NCBI RefSeq assembly: GCF_902826655.1
Contig: NZ_CADEFR010000030.1
Span: 1-41,697 of the forward strand
Reading direction: 5' to 3'
DNA length: 41,697 bases
Source: an uncultured Methylibium sp.
GTDB taxonomy: Bacteria; Pseudomonadota; Gammaproteobacteria; Burkholderiales; Burkholderiaceae_C
Shown: positions 1 through 8,407 of the stretch, piece by piece
Layout of the letters: the number at the start of each line of letters is the position of its first letter
Position numbering within the stretch: position 1 is the stretch's first letter
The notes under the pieces: generated by a model
Database searches by the model: none
What the model was told of the DNA's origin: nothing
The model's input: the letters and a program-made list of their open reading frames with translations, nothing else
Translations under genes and position numbers: made by a program

Positions 1-1
1 C

Positions 2-391
<390 letters not shown>

Positions 392-535
392 ACCCGACCC
401 CGGGCCTGGTGCAGATGGATACACAACCGGCCGCTGCCGTCCCCTGATTGCAGGGGCGGCCCAGGCTGCTCATCGTCATCGACTTGCCGCATGATCGGGC
501 CGGGGCGGGGAGCCTTGTGATCTGGAGTCGATTTC

Positions 536-1291
536 ATGCGCGACTTTGAGGACTCGACCTTGTGGCGCATCAGCGCCTTCGAGCGTATCCGTGCCGAAAC
601 CGGCGGCAGCGGCTTCATGCGGCTGGAAGGCCGGCCGACGCTGCTGCCGACGACCTTGCAGGCCGACCTCGAGCGACTCGAGGAGCAGGACGCCGGCGAC
701 GACGTGCTCGAGATCGTCGCGGCCTGCATCCGCCACCGCGAGCCGGCGCTGCTGTGCATGCAGCACGAGCAGCTGGTCTGGCCCGTCACCCTGTTTCCGG
801 CCGAAGGCCTGTACCACTCGCCGCGCGACATGTCGCAAGCCTCGCGGGACGGCATGGCGGGGCTCAAGGTGATCACCACCGAGCCGCCCGGCGTGCGGCC
901 TCCGGGCCACTGGATGTACGAGCGCATCGGCTCGGCCGACCAGTACCACCCGCTCGTGCCCTGGCTGTGGGCCGTGTCGCTGCACGGGCCGCGCAAGACG
1001 CTGCTCACGGAGATCGGCGGCACGGCCGCCTACCGTGCGCTGTCGCGCTCGACCGAAGGACGTCCGGTGATCACCGGCGTGCTGGGGTCGGCGCTCGAGC
1101 GCCTGCACCGCGAGTCGGTCTCCTACCGCGACATCGCCCGGTGGCCCGGCATGAACCCCGAGCGCGCGGCGCGCCTGCTGAACGCGCTCTATCTGTCGGC
1201 CGGGCTGATGGTCACGCGCGCCAACGCCGCGGCCAAGTCCGAACGCAGCCTGATGGGCGGCCTGTTCAATCTGGGCAAGCCCAAGCGCTGA
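536..1291 (+). CDS. Conserved hypothetical protein, 251 aa
   Basis: I do not recognise a named family. The start ATG is preceded by CTGGAG about nine bases upstream, which supports it. The protein is soluble by appearance, with no signal peptide or membrane segment. The N-terminal half (about 1-160) is a mixed domain containing the sequence PALLCMQHEQLVWPVTLFP. The C-terminal part (about 170-235) is helical and reads like a small winged-helix or DNA-binding-like bundle (HRESVSYRDIARWPGMNPER), but this is inference from pattern only. It lies downstream of an ABC exporter on the same strand and upstream of an exported lipoprotein; neither neighbour suggests a function. Codon use matches the surrounding genome, so it is an ordinary resident gene. 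Confidence 0.8.
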   Translation: MRDFEDSTLWRISAFERIRAETGGSGFMRLEGRPTLLPTTLQADLERLEEQDAGDDVLEIVAACIRHREPALLCMQHEQLVWPVTLFPAEGLYHSPRDMSQASRDGMAGLKVITTEPPGVRPPGHWMYERIGSADQYHPLVPWLWAVSLHGPRKTLLTEIGGTAAYRALSRSTEGRPVITGVLGSALERLHRESVSYRDIARWPGMNPERAARLLNALYLSAGLMVTRANAAAKSERSLMGGLFNLGKPKR

Positions 1292-1376
1292 CCGCCCCGG
1301 CCCGCCGGCCTCCGCTGCTCGCTTTTCCTGCCCCTCGATCCGGGTGGTGGAGCCCGGTCCGGGATCGGTGCCCCGC

Positions 1377-1382
1377 TACAGT
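1377..1382 (+). promoter_or_regulatory. Candidate -10 hexamer (TACAGT)
   Basis: TACAGT followed by GCGC lies 37 bases before the lipoprotein start at 1419. The same kind of hexamer followed by GC-rich bases recurs at a similar distance before several other genes here. I see no convincing -35 box, so this is weak. Confidence 0.3.
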
Positions 1383-1418
1383 GCGCCCGACTCGATGACG
1401 ATCGCCTGGGAGGGCAGG

Positions 1419-3179
1419 ATGAAGCAGCGGCGCCAGCGTGCGTTCAGAGCGTGTGCGTGGGTCCTGGCCGCCCTGCTGGCGGCCTGCGGTGGGGGCGGAG
1501 GCGGCGGTGGCAGTGGGGGCAGCTCCGGCCCGGCGCCCTTGCTGCCGACGCTGTCGGAAGACGTGGCGCCCGCCGGCACGCGCATCGACGTGTCGGCCCG
1601 CAACCTGTTTCCGCTGGCGCTCGGCGACACCTGGACCTACGACCGCCGCTCGGGCAGCACCGGCGGCATCACCGGCACGGTGACGCGCTCGGTCGCGGCC
1701 GGCCCCGACGCCAATGGCTACCTGCGCCTGCGCGAAGTCGACGGCGCCGACACGATCGACACCCTGTACCGCCGCGTCGCCGCGGGGCTCGAGATGCGCG
1801 ACCCGTTCGGAGCCGAGGGCTTCCTGCCCGGCGTCTACCAGGCCTTGCCGAGCTACATCGAGTACCCGACGCCCCTCTACCCGGTCGGCGGCCTGCGGCG
1901 CAGCCTGCGCCAGGGCAGCCTCGGCGTCGACATCGACGGCGACGGACAGGTCGACTACTACAGCGCCGAGCTGCGCCAGATCTTCCGCGGCTTCGAGGTG
2001 CTCACGGTGCTCGGCCAGCCCACCGAGGTGGCGCACTTCAGCATCACGCTGTCCTTCCTGGCCGTGGGCACGCGGACGCGCGTCAGCTACACCGTGACCG
2101 CCACCGAGGAGACCTACTTCGCGTCCGGGATCGGCCTGGTCCGCGCCGAGCGCGGGGCGATCGGATCGGACGGCGCGATCGTCACGCCGGCCTACTCCAT
2201 CGAGCTGCGCTCGGCCACGGTCGGCGGGCAGGTCGTCAACGGCACCGACGGCAACTCGACGATCGTCACGATGACTCACGCCGGCCTCGTCTACGACCCG
2301 CTGCGGGCCGTGTACTACGCCAGCGTGCCGTCGTCGGTGATCGATGGCAACCGCATCGCGCGCATCGACGCGTCGAGCGGCGCGGTCAGCTACTCGGCGC
2401 CCGTCGGGTCCAACCCCGGCGCACTGGCGCTGTCGGCGGACGGCAGCCTGCTGTACGTCGGCCTCAGCGGGTCCGGCGAGGTCGTCAGCCTCGAGCTGCC
2501 CGGCCTGCAGGAACTCGCGCGCGTGCGCCTGCCGATGGATCCGTTCTTCGGCCAGCTGTTTGCCGAGGACCTCAGCGTCTCGCCGGCTTCGCGCGACGTC
2601 TTCGCGGTCTCGACGCGGCGCGCCGGCATCTCGCCGCGCCACGGGGGTGTCTTCCTGGTGCGCGACATGGTGGTCCAGCCGCGCCGCACGCAGGACCACA
2701 CCGGCAGCAACCGCATCGGCTTCGATGCGACCGGAAGCCAGATCTACGGCTACAACAACGAGACCACCGAGTTCGGCCTGCGCCGCATCGAGGTGCTCGC
2801 CGACGGGCTGCGCGAAGCGGCGGTGGTGGCCACGAACGGCGGCTTCGGCACGATGCTGGACGTGCGCGACGGTCTCGCTCTGGTCGGACCGTCGGCGTTC
2901 ACCGCCGACATCTCGCTGGCGCCGCTCGGCAGCGTCAGCGGCGCATGGGACTGCAGCAAGCTGCCCGGTCGGCCACGCGTCGCCTGCCTGTCGTCGACCG
3001 AAGCCAACCGGCTCGTCGTGGCCGACACAGTGAGCTTCGCGCTGGTCGGGACGCCGCGCTACGTGGACGGCGGCGGCAACCTGTTCGCCGCCCGGCGCGT
3101 GGTGCCGGGCGCGGCGCGCCGCGTGGCGATCAGTGAAGGCGATCGCATCGTGCTGTTCGAGAGCGACCTGCTGCAGTAG
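1419..3179 (+). CDS. Exported lipoprotein with beta-propeller-like repeats
   Basis: The 586-aa protein begins with a lipoprotein signal: basic residues, a hydrophobic stretch, then the lipobox LLAAC with Cys23, directly followed by a run of about ten glycines and a Ser/Gly/Pro linker. The start at 1419 was chosen because a purine-rich AGGGCAGG lies just upstream and it gives a normal signal peptide; an upstream in-frame start at 1344 would bury the signal. Residues about 310-420 contain strand-rich segments such as NPGALALSADGSLLYVGLSG, characteristic of YVTN/NHL-type seven-bladed propeller repeats. An N-terminal domain (about 50-270) reads 'FPLALGDTWTYD', a pattern seen in secreted beta-sandwich lipoproteins. 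The likely place is the periplasm or outer membrane. The substrate or partner is unknown. The polyglycine after the lipidated Cys probably acts as a flexible spacer. Confidence 0.85.
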   Translation: MKQRRQRAFRACAWVLAALLAACGGGGGGGGSGGSSGPAPLLPTLSEDVAPAGTRIDVSARNLFPLALGDTWTYDRRSGSTGGITGTVTRSVAAGPDANGYLRLREVDGADTIDTLYRRVAAGLEMRDPFGAEGFLPGVYQALPSYIEYPTPLYPVGGLRRSLRQGSLGVDIDGDGQVDYYSAELRQIFRGFEVLTVLGQPTEVAHFSITLSFLAVGTRTRVSYTVTATEETYFASGIGLVRAERGAIGSDGAIVTPAYSIELRSATVGGQVVNGTDGNSTIVTMTHAGLVYDPLRAVYYASVPSSVIDGNRIARIDASSGAVSYSAPVGSNPGALALSADGSLLYVGLSGSGEVVSLELPGLQELARVRLPMDPFFGQLFAEDLSVSPASRDVFAVSTRRAGISPRHGGVFLVRDMVVQPRRTQDHTGSNRIGFDATGSQIYGYNNETTEFGLRRIEVLADGLREAAVVATNGGFGTMLDVRDGLALVGPSAFTADISLAPLGSVSGAWDCSKLPGRPRVACLSSTEANRLVVADTVSFALVGTPRYVDGGGNLFAARRVVPGAARRVAISEGDRIVLFESDLLQ

Positions 3180-3255
3180 CCCCGGCCGGTCGGTCGGGAG
3201 CGCCGTCATGCCAACATCGCGGCGCGTCCGGGTCGTCCGGTCACGGGAGCGAAGC

Positions 3256-3594
3256 ATGCGTCTTGCACTCTGCGCCGGGGTCGTGCTGGCGTTGGCGATG
3301 CGCGCGGTGTCGGCCGCGCCGCCGGCCGACGACGACGCCCGCCAGTACGTGGCATTCGTCGAGGACTTCGTCGGCACCTGCGTCTCGCGCAACGGCGTGC
3401 AGATCCAGGTGAAGAACACGCATCCGACGCGCAAGCTGCGCGTCTGGCTCGACCGCTACCACATGGGCAGCGGCACCGGCGACCGCTCGCGGTCCGTGCT
3501 GCTGCCGGGCGCCGAGCCGGAGCCGCTGGGATGTTCGCGCACCGGCCACGGCACGCAGGAGTGGCGCATCGTGCGCGCCGTCTTCATCGACTGA
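3256..3594 (+). CDS. Small exported hypothetical protein, 112 aa
   Basis: The protein starts with a cleavable signal peptide (MRLALCAGVVLALAMRAVSA followed by APPA), so it should be periplasmic. The ATG at 3256 has GGGAG about six bases upstream; longer in-frame starts at 3133 and 3208 are less likely because they would extend the N-terminus before the signal. The mature part of about 90 residues has two cysteines (in GTCVSRNG and LGCSRTG), which could form a disulfide. The pattern 'VQIQVKNTHPTRKLRVWLDRY' suggests a small beta-sandwich fold. I know no function. It is followed by a GC-rich hairpin that could end its transcript. Confidence 0.78.
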   Translation: MRLALCAGVVLALAMRAVSAAPPADDDARQYVAFVEDFVGTCVSRNGVQIQVKNTHPTRKLRVWLDRYHMGSGTGDRSRSVLLPGAEPEPLGCSRTGHGTQEWRIVRAVFID

Positions 3595-3624
3595 GCCCCG
3601 CCTCGCCGCGCGACGCGGCGGGGC
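3595..3624 (+). terminator. Hairpin, probable terminator
   Basis: GCCCCGCC (3595-3602) pairs with GGCGGGGC (3617-3624) across a 14-nt loop directly after the stop codon of the preceding gene; the stem is followed by CTTGTC rather than a clean T run. Confidence 0.55.
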
Positions 3625-3783
3625 CTTGTCCGACGCCGGGTGGGCGTCGGCCTACACGCAGCACCTGGATCGACCGACAGACCGCGGCCGGGCGCGACCT
3701 TACGGTGTCGTTGCTCGTTCGACGTGCTCGCCACGCGGCCCCAGGCCGGGCGAGCCGGCCTCAACTCCACGAAAGGTGCCGCG

Positions 3784-4545
3784 ATGAACAACCGACGCAA
3801 TTTCCTCTTCGCCGCTCTCGCGCCGATGGTCCTGCTGGCCGCCTGCGGCGGTGGTGACGACAGCCTCGACGACCGCCTGGACATCGCCGATCCCAAGGTG
3901 CGCTTCGTGCACGCGATCCCGCTGGGGCCGAACGTGTCGCTGGTGCGCAATGACGTCGCGCAATCGGATGCGACCAACGTGCCCTACCGTTTCGCGTCGC
4001 GCTACTTCGACGTCGAGACCGGCAACGCCACCTGGTCGGTGCGCACGGCGGTCGGCAACGTGAACCTCGGCAACGTGCCCTTCGACGCCAACCGCGGCAA
4101 TCGTTACTCGATCATCGCCCTGCCGGGCTCCGCGGCGGCCGACACGCTGCTGATCGACGATCCGTACAACAAGGGCCTGACCGCCAACAACGCGCGCGTG
4201 CGCGTCGTCAACGCGTCCTTCAACGCGTCCAACGTCGACGTCTACGTCAACCCGACCGGCACCGACATCAACACCGTCTCGCCGAACTTCACGACGGTGG
4301 GCTACAAGAACGCGAGCCCGGCGTCGGGCAACGACTCGGTCGACGTCGCCCCGGCGACCTACCAGGTCCGCGTCACCCAGGCCGGCACGAAGAACGTCAT
4401 CTTCAACGCACCGATGGTCATCGGGGTCAATGCCGACCTGCTGGTGATGACGCTGCCGGCCAGCGTCGCTGCCGACTCGATCAAGCTGCTGGTGGTGCAG
4501 TCCGACGACGACACCCGCACGGCGACCGAGATCGAGACGCAGTGA
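3784..4545 (+). CDS. DUF4397-domain lipoprotein
   Basis: The 253-aa product has a lipoprotein signal ending in LLAAC with Cys21, then a short acidic linker. The rest matches the DUF4397 pattern, with two immunoglobulin-like beta repeats: one beginning with VRFVHAIPLGPNVSLVRND and the second with ARVRVVNASFNASNVDVYVN. DUF4397 proteins are surface or periplasmic lipoproteins of unknown function, often found in several copies in environmental bacteria. The ATG at 3784 is preceded by GAAAGG at good spacing, which decides it over a longer upstream start at 3640. The gene stands alone: a hairpin precedes it, and the next gene is on the other strand and ends only seven bases downstream. Confidence 0.9.
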   Translation: MNNRRNFLFAALAPMVLLAACGGGDDSLDDRLDIADPKVRFVHAIPLGPNVSLVRNDVAQSDATNVPYRFASRYFDVETGNATWSVRTAVGNVNLGNVPFDANRGNRYSIIALPGSAAADTLLIDDPYNKGLTANNARVRVVNASFNASNVDVYVNPTGTDINTVSPNFTTVGYKNASPASGNDSVDVAPATYQVRVTQAGTKNVIFNAPMVIGVNADLLVMTLPASVAADSIKLLVVQSDDDTRTATEIETQ

Positions 4546-4552
4546 CGGGCGC

Positions 4553-4936
4553 CTAGAAGCAGTCCGCGCCGGGCTTCTTCAGCCGGCAGCTCCAGCGAAA
4601 GCTGTCGACGCCCTGCTTGGCCGAACGCCGGAGCAGGGCCGTCGGCTCGTTGAAGATCGCGTCCGGCAGCGGCACCTGCACCGCGGCGCCGGTGGAGTTG
4701 GTGAAGAAATTGACGAAGCAGGTCTCCTGCCCGGCGCACAGCGACTCGATCTGCTTGTCGTAGGCGACACGATCGCCGGCCTGGGCCTGAGGCACGATCA
4801 CCAGGCGGATGATCCCCTGGCGACCCGCCACGGCCCAGTCGGTGGGCCCTGCAGCGACGGGCGACAGCATGCCGCACGCGGCCGCCAGCAAGGCGAGGCA
4901 GCGAGCCACGGCGGGCAGAGAGTCAGGACGCTTCAC
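4553..4936 (-). CDS. Small exported hypothetical protein with three mature cysteines
   Basis: The 127-aa protein uses a GTG start preceded by GAGGA seven bases upstream. It has a signal peptide (VKRPDSLPAVARCLALLAAA, cut near SPVAAG). The mature part contains the spaced cysteines SLCAGQETCFVNFF and WSCRL, plus a Cys next to the C-terminus, so disulfides in the periplasm are likely. The pattern of a beta strand, 'LCxxxxxCF', and a C-terminal 'FRWSC' vaguely recalls the invasion-associated locus B fold, but I would not name the family on that basis. It converges with the DUF4397 lipoprotein gene, the two stops being only seven bases apart. Confidence 0.75.
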   Translation of the reverse strand: MKRPDSLPAVARCLALLAAACGMLSPVAAGPTDWAVAGRQGIIRLVIVPQAQAGDRVAYDKQIESLCAGQETCFVNFFTNSTGAAVQVPLPDAIFNEPTALLRRSAKQGVDSFRWSCRLKKPGADCF

Positions 4937-5148
4937 GGGCGGTTCCTCGGGAGGGGAGCGGGATGACCGCATCCTACCCAAGCGACCGTGTCGGAATCGT
5001 CCGACAGCAAGTGCCGGCCTGCGCCGATGGTCGCGGCCGTGGTCGATTCCTAAGCTTCTCCTACCGAAGCCCGGTCCCTGTCGCCGCCTCCGCGTTGCTG
5101 CATACCGATCCGCGTTGCCCCGTGCGGCGCATTCACCAGGAGATGAAG

Positions 5149-5628
5149 ATGAACCAACGAATGCTCGCGGTCCCTGCAGGCGCCGCACTGCTCGTGTCCC
5201 TGGCCCTGGTCGGTTGCAACCGGCCGGCCGACGAGGCGCAGCGCGCCGAGACCCAGCCCGCCGCTCCCACGTCGGTGGAGCAGAAGGTCGACCAGGCGCA
5301 GGCCAGCGCCCAGCAGCAGGTCGAGCGCGCCAAGGAGGCGGCCGCCGACATGGCGACCGACGCCAAGGTCGCCGGCAAGAACGCCGCCGACGAGGTCGGC
5401 AGCAAGGTCAGCGACGCCGTGATCACGACCTCGGTCAATGCCGAGCTCGCCAAGGACGCCAAGCTGAGCGCGCTGAAGATCAACGTCGACACCAGCAGCG
5501 GCCGCGTGGCGCTGCGTGGCACGGCGCCGGACGCGACGTCGCGCGAACGCGCGACCCAGCTCGCGATGGCCGTGAAGGGCGTCGTCAGCGTCGACAACCA
5601 GCTGACGATCGATCCGCCGAAGAGCTGA
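5149..5628 (+). CDS. BON-domain lipoprotein
   Basis: The 159-aa protein starts with a lipoprotein signal ending in LALVGC, followed by a charged helical linker rich in Ala, Gln and Lys (about 25-85; QKVDQAQASAQQQVERAKEA), then a single BON domain (about 88-157) with the pattern VITTSVNAELAKDAKL, 'INVDTSSGRVALRG' and 'VKGVVSVDNQLTI'. BON domains bind membranes or phospholipids and occur in OsmY and DolP-like periplasmic proteins tied to envelope stress. Two in-frame ATGs lie six bases apart at 5143 and 5149. AGGAG abuts the first but is six bases from the second, so 5149 is chosen. A strong 13-bp hairpin follows the gene. Confidence 0.92.
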   Translation: MNQRMLAVPAGAALLVSLALVGCNRPADEAQRAETQPAAPTSVEQKVDQAQASAQQQVERAKEAAADMATDAKVAGKNAADEVGSKVSDAVITTSVNAELAKDAKLSALKINVDTSSGRVALRGTAPDATSRERATQLAMAVKGVVSVDNQLTIDPPKS

Positions 5629-5646
5629 TCGGCCGGTCGCGCAGGA

Positions 5647-5686
5647 CGACGACGGGCACGTTCCTCGCGGGACGTGCCCGTCGTTC
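5647..5686 (+). terminator. Strong hairpin, probable terminator of the BON gene
   Basis: ACGACGGGCACGT (5649-5661) is perfectly complementary to ACGTGCCCGTCGT (5672-5684) with a 10-nt loop. It lies 20 bases after the BON stop codon. The tail (TCGTCG) is not a run of T, so termination may be weak or factor-assisted. Confidence 0.65.
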
Positions 5687-5864
5687 GTCGAGCGGGCCGC
5701 GTCGGTCCGTGACGCAGCGCACGCTGCGATGGGCCGGTCAACCCCGCGGAGCGGCAAGCCGTTGAACTGGCCAGGAAAGTGCTCGCGTCTCGATGCTTTG
5801 CCGGCGGGGTGCCGGCAGCACATTGAACCCAGGGACGTCGCACTTGCCACAGGAGATCGCCGCC

Positions 5865-6080
5865 ATGGGCTCTGCCAGCCGCCAATCGGAAATGCACTAC
5901 GAGATCCGGTTCCAGTCGCTCTTCAACGAGGGCCGGGCACTGAGCTTTCCGTGCGACGCCGAGGGCCACGTGCTGTTCGACGAACTGAGCGATCGCGCCC
6001 GCCACAACTACCTTTATGCGCGCGCCGTCGTCGGCCGCGAGTACGCCGCGCCCGCCATCCTGGCCTGCGACCTGCACTGA
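5865..6080 (+). CDS. Small hypothetical protein, 71 aa
   Basis: The ATG at 5865 has AGGAG nine bases upstream, a good initiation site, and the upstream in-frame start at 5793 has none. The protein has no signal peptide. It reads MHYEIRFQSLFNEGRALSF followed by 'PCDAEGHVLFDELSDRARHNYLYARAVVGREY', a short alpha/beta pattern that I have met in uncharacterised Burkholderiales proteins but cannot assign. Codon use is normal for the genome. It lies between the BON gene terminator and the cytochrome P460 gene, about 97 bases before the latter, and could be its own unit. Confidence 0.72.
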   Translation: MGSASRQSEMHYEIRFQSLFNEGRALSFPCDAEGHVLFDELSDRARHNYLYARAVVGREYAAPAILACDLH

Positions 6081-6140
6081 GCGCGCCGGCCGTCGGGCCG
6101 GCACCCCGTTGCGCTGCATCCGCGCGACATTGTTTGCGCG

Positions 6141-6146
6141 TACATT
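6141..6146 (+). promoter_or_regulatory. Candidate -10 hexamer (TACATT)
   Basis: TACATT followed by GCCC lies 31 bases before the start of the cytochrome P460-cupredoxin gene. No good -35 box is visible. Confidence 0.3.
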
Positions 6147-6177
6147 GCCCCTGCTCCATCCAACCAAGGAGGCAGGC

Positions 6178-7014
6178 ATGGGCAGAAGAGCGAGTCGGGC
6201 CGCGGTGCTGGCGGCATGTGCGATCGGTGGCGTGACCGCCGTGGCGGTGGCTCAGCAGGTGCTGGTGACGCCGGGGCCGAACAAGCTGGCCTATCCGGCC
6301 GGCTACGACAAGGGCGTGCTGTACGCCACCCTGGACCGCTGGGACAACAAGCAGTACCGCGAGTTCTGGACCAGCGCCGACGTGGTCAAGGCCGCCAAGG
6401 AAGGTCGGCCGATCCCCGACGGGGCGGTCATCACGCTGGCGGCCTACGCCGCCAAGCTCGACGCCGACGGCAAGCCGCTGAAGGACGCCAACGGGCGCTT
6501 CATCAAGGACAAGCTGCTGGCCGTCAACCCGATGATGAAGAAGCAGGGCGCGGCCGACGACATCCCGGCCTCGATCCGCAACGGCGACTGGATCTACCAG
6601 TCCTTCACCCCCGACGGCCAGGTCAACGACAAGGCCAACCTCACGGCCTGCTACCAGTGCCATCTGCCGTTCGCGAAGGACGACTACCTGACCAACCTCG
6701 CCAAGCTGGCGGGCAAGTTCCCGAGCGACGCGAAGGTGGCCGCGGCCGGTCCGAACGACGTGAGCATCACCAACTGGGTGTTCGGCCCCGGCGCGGTGAA
6801 GATCACCGCCGGCCAGTCGGTGACCTGGATCAACGGGGACGACTCGCCCCACCAGATCACCGTCGTCGGCGCCGACGGCAAGCCGGGGCAGCGCAGCGAG
6901 CTGATGCTCAAGGGCCAGAGCGCCAGGCTGCAGTTCGACGCGGCCGGCAACATCGCCTACGTCTGCGGCCTGCACCCGTCGATGAAGGGCACGATCGAGG
7001 TCGCTGCGAAGTAG
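6178..7014 (+). CDS. Cytochrome P460 / cupredoxin fusion protein
   Basis: This 278-aa exported protein joins two redox domains. A signal peptide (about 1-26, ending AVAVAQ) is followed by a cytochrome P460-type domain (about 38-180), recognised by YPAGYDKGVLYATLDRW near the start and a c-type heme site ACYQCH (Cys158, Cys161, His162). A linker then leads to a plastocyanin/pseudoazurin-like domain (about 195-278) with all four type-1 copper ligands visible: His225 (SPHQITV), Cys263, His266 and Met269 (YVCGLHPSMKG). P460 proteins oxidise hydroxylamine or detoxify nitrogen oxides when they carry the Lys-heme crosslink; related c'-beta cytochromes bind NO. Here the copper domain could pass electrons to or from the heme within one chain, which is inference. 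AAGGAGG six bases upstream fixes the start. A hairpin follows. Confidence 0.9.
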   Translation: MGRRASRAAVLAACAIGGVTAVAVAQQVLVTPGPNKLAYPAGYDKGVLYATLDRWDNKQYREFWTSADVVKAAKEGRPIPDGAVITLAAYAAKLDADGKPLKDANGRFIKDKLLAVNPMMKKQGAADDIPASIRNGDWIYQSFTPDGQVNDKANLTACYQCHLPFAKDDYLTNLAKLAGKFPSDAKVAAAGPNDVSITNWVFGPGAVKITAGQSVTWINGDDSPHQITVVGADGKPGQRSELMLKGQSARLQFDAAGNIAYVCGLHPSMKGTIEVAAK

Positions 7015-7055
7015 CCGCCGCGGCTCACAAGCTGCAACACACACGCCGGCGGCCT

Positions 7056-7088
7056 GGCGCCGGCCGCTGAACCTCGGCGGCCGGCGCC
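7056..7088. terminator. GC-rich hairpin after the P460 gene
   Basis: GGCGCCGGCCGC (7056-7067) pairs perfectly with GCGGCCGGCGCC (7077-7088) across a 9-nt loop, in the gap between the P460-cupredoxin and DUF3014 genes. No T tract follows, so it may work as a terminator only in part. Confidence 0.5.
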
Positions 7089-7127
7089 GGTCCATCATGC
7101 GGTCCTGACGATGGCAAGGAGCCACGC

Positions 7128-7952
7128 ATGAGCCGCACGGCACTCTGGATCTCGGCGCTCGCGATGCTGCTCGGCCTGGGCGTGGGCGGCTGGTACGGCT
7201 ACGAGCGCTACCTGAAACCGCGCCCGGCGGCGGTCGCGGCAGCGCCGGCCCCGGTCGCCGCGGTCGAGCCGGCGCCGGCGGCCGCCAGCGAACCGGCCAT
7301 CCGCTATCCGGTCGAGCCGCCGGCCTCGGCCGGGGGCATCGCCAGCCTGGAAGAGGCCGCCGCCGCCCTGCTGGGCCGCGCCGACGCGCAGCGCTTCCTG
7401 CGGCTGGACGAGGCAGCGCGGCGCTTCGTCGCGACCGTCGACAACCTGGCGCGCGAGCAGGCGCCCGCACGGCTGTGGCCGGTGCAGCCGACGCCCGGAC
7501 GCTTTGCGCCCGAAGCGCGCGGCGAGCGCAGCATCCTGTCGGCCGCCAACGCGCAGCGCTACGCGCCGTTCGTCGCGATGGTCTCCGCGCTCGACAGCGC
7601 GCGCGCCGTCGGCCTCTACCGCCAGTTCTATCCGCAGCTCCAGCAGGCCTACGAGGCCCAGGGCTACCCCGGGCGCTACTTCAACGACCGCGTCGTCGCC
7701 GTCATCGACCACCTGCTGCAGACGCCCGATCCGTCGGGCGAGGTCGCGCTGGTGCAGACCGACGTGAAGGGGCCGCTGCAGCCGCAGAGCCCGTGGCTGC
7801 GCTACGAGTTCGCCGATCGCTCGCTCGAGCAGCGCTCGGCCGGCCAGAAGATGCTGCTGCGCATGGGACCGGCGAACGCCCGGGTGCTGAAGGCCAAGCT
7901 GGGCGAACTGCGGGCCTTGCTGGTCGCGCCGGCCGCGGCGGCCTCGCGCTAG
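7128..7952 (+). CDS. DUF3014-domain membrane-anchored protein
   Basis: The 274-aa protein has one N-terminal membrane segment (about 5-22, [20 protein letters not shown]), an Ala/Pro-rich linker (about 30-65), and a DUF3014 domain (about 75-265). Diagnostic segments are [14 protein letters not shown], '[16 protein letters not shown]', '[26 protein letters not shown]' read in short pieces, and the closing [19 protein letters not shown]3014 proteins are inner-membrane proteins facing the periplasm; the function is unknown. AAGGAG seven bases upstream supports the ATG. It converges with the ferredoxin gene and overlaps its end by four bases. Confidence 0.9.
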   Translation: MSRTALWISALAMLLGLGVGGWYGYERYLKPRPAAVAAAPAPVAAVEPAPAAASEPAIRYPVEPPASAGGIASLEEAAAALLGRADAQRFLRLDEAARRFVATVDNLAREQAPARLWPVQPTPGRFAPEARGERSILSAANAQRYAPFVAMVSALDSARAVGLYRQFYPQLQQAYEAQGYPGRYFNDRVVAVIDHLLQTPDPSGEVALVQTDVKGPLQPQSPWLRYEFADRSLEQRSAGQKMLLRMGPANARVLKAKLGELRALLVAPAAAASR

Positions 7953-8293
7953 CGCGAGGCGCTGCCCTCGACCACCGGCTGCTCGATCACCAGGTCCGAC
8001 GCCGCATGGGCGACGCAGGGCAGGATCCAGCCCTCGGCCTTCTCTTCGGCCAGCAGCCCCGGCCACTCGATGCGGTAGGCGATGCGCCCGCTGCGCAGCC
8101 GGCAGCGGCAGGCGCGGCAGCTGCCGTTGCGGCAGGAGCTCGGCAGCCCCAGTCCGGCACCGCGCGCCGCGACCAGCAGCGGCTCGTCGGGCGACGCCTC
8201 GAACTCCTGGCCGCCGGGCTCGACGCGGACGCGATGGCGGCCCGCGGCACGGCTCGTGCTCTGGGTGCCAGGGGGATCGGTGGGGTCGGGCAT
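7949..8293 (-). CDS. 2Fe-2S ferredoxin
   Basis: The 114-aa protein is a plant-type [2Fe-2S] ferredoxin. The cluster ligands are visible as Cys54, Cys59, Cys62 ([13 protein letters not shown]) and Cys93 (ILPCVAHA), the normal CX4CX2C...C spacing. Such ferredoxins carry single electrons to oxygenases or other redox enzymes in the cytoplasm. An N-terminal extension of about 20 polar residues has no motif, so the true start could be a little downstream. No partner enzyme lies next to it: upstream is the divergent DUF808 gene, downstream the convergent DUF3014 gene. Confidence 0.9.
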   Translation of the reverse strand: MPDPTDPPGTQSTSRAAGRHRVRVEPGGQEFEASPDEPLLVAARGAGLGLPSSCRNGSCRACRCRLRSGRIAYRIEWPGLLAEEKAEGWILPCVAHAASDLVIEQPVVEGSASR

Positions 8294-8351
8294 CGGCAGG
8301 TTCGGCGGGACCGGCGGCGGCGCCGTGCCGGATTGTCGGCCGCCCAGCGGC

Positions 8352-8357
8352 TAGCAT
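8352..8357 (+). promoter_or_regulatory. Candidate -10 hexamer (TAGCAT)
   Basis: TAGCAT followed by GGCGCC lies 50 bases before the DUF808 start in the divergent gap between the ferredoxin and DUF808 genes. No clear -35 box is seen. Confidence 0.28.
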
Positions 8358-8407
8358 GGCGCCCGCTCGTCTCCATCCCGCCTTCCGACCTGCCCACGAG
8401 GACCTCC

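Noticed and set aside
1488-1522. Possible frameshift in a glycine-rich G/C tract
   Set aside because: The frame continues intact through the tract and the lipobox lies directly before it.
1266-3434. Minus-strand frame of 722 codons opposite the propeller-like lipoprotein
   Set aside because: Low-complexity composition and no motif; the plus-strand gene has a signal peptide, lipobox and repeats.
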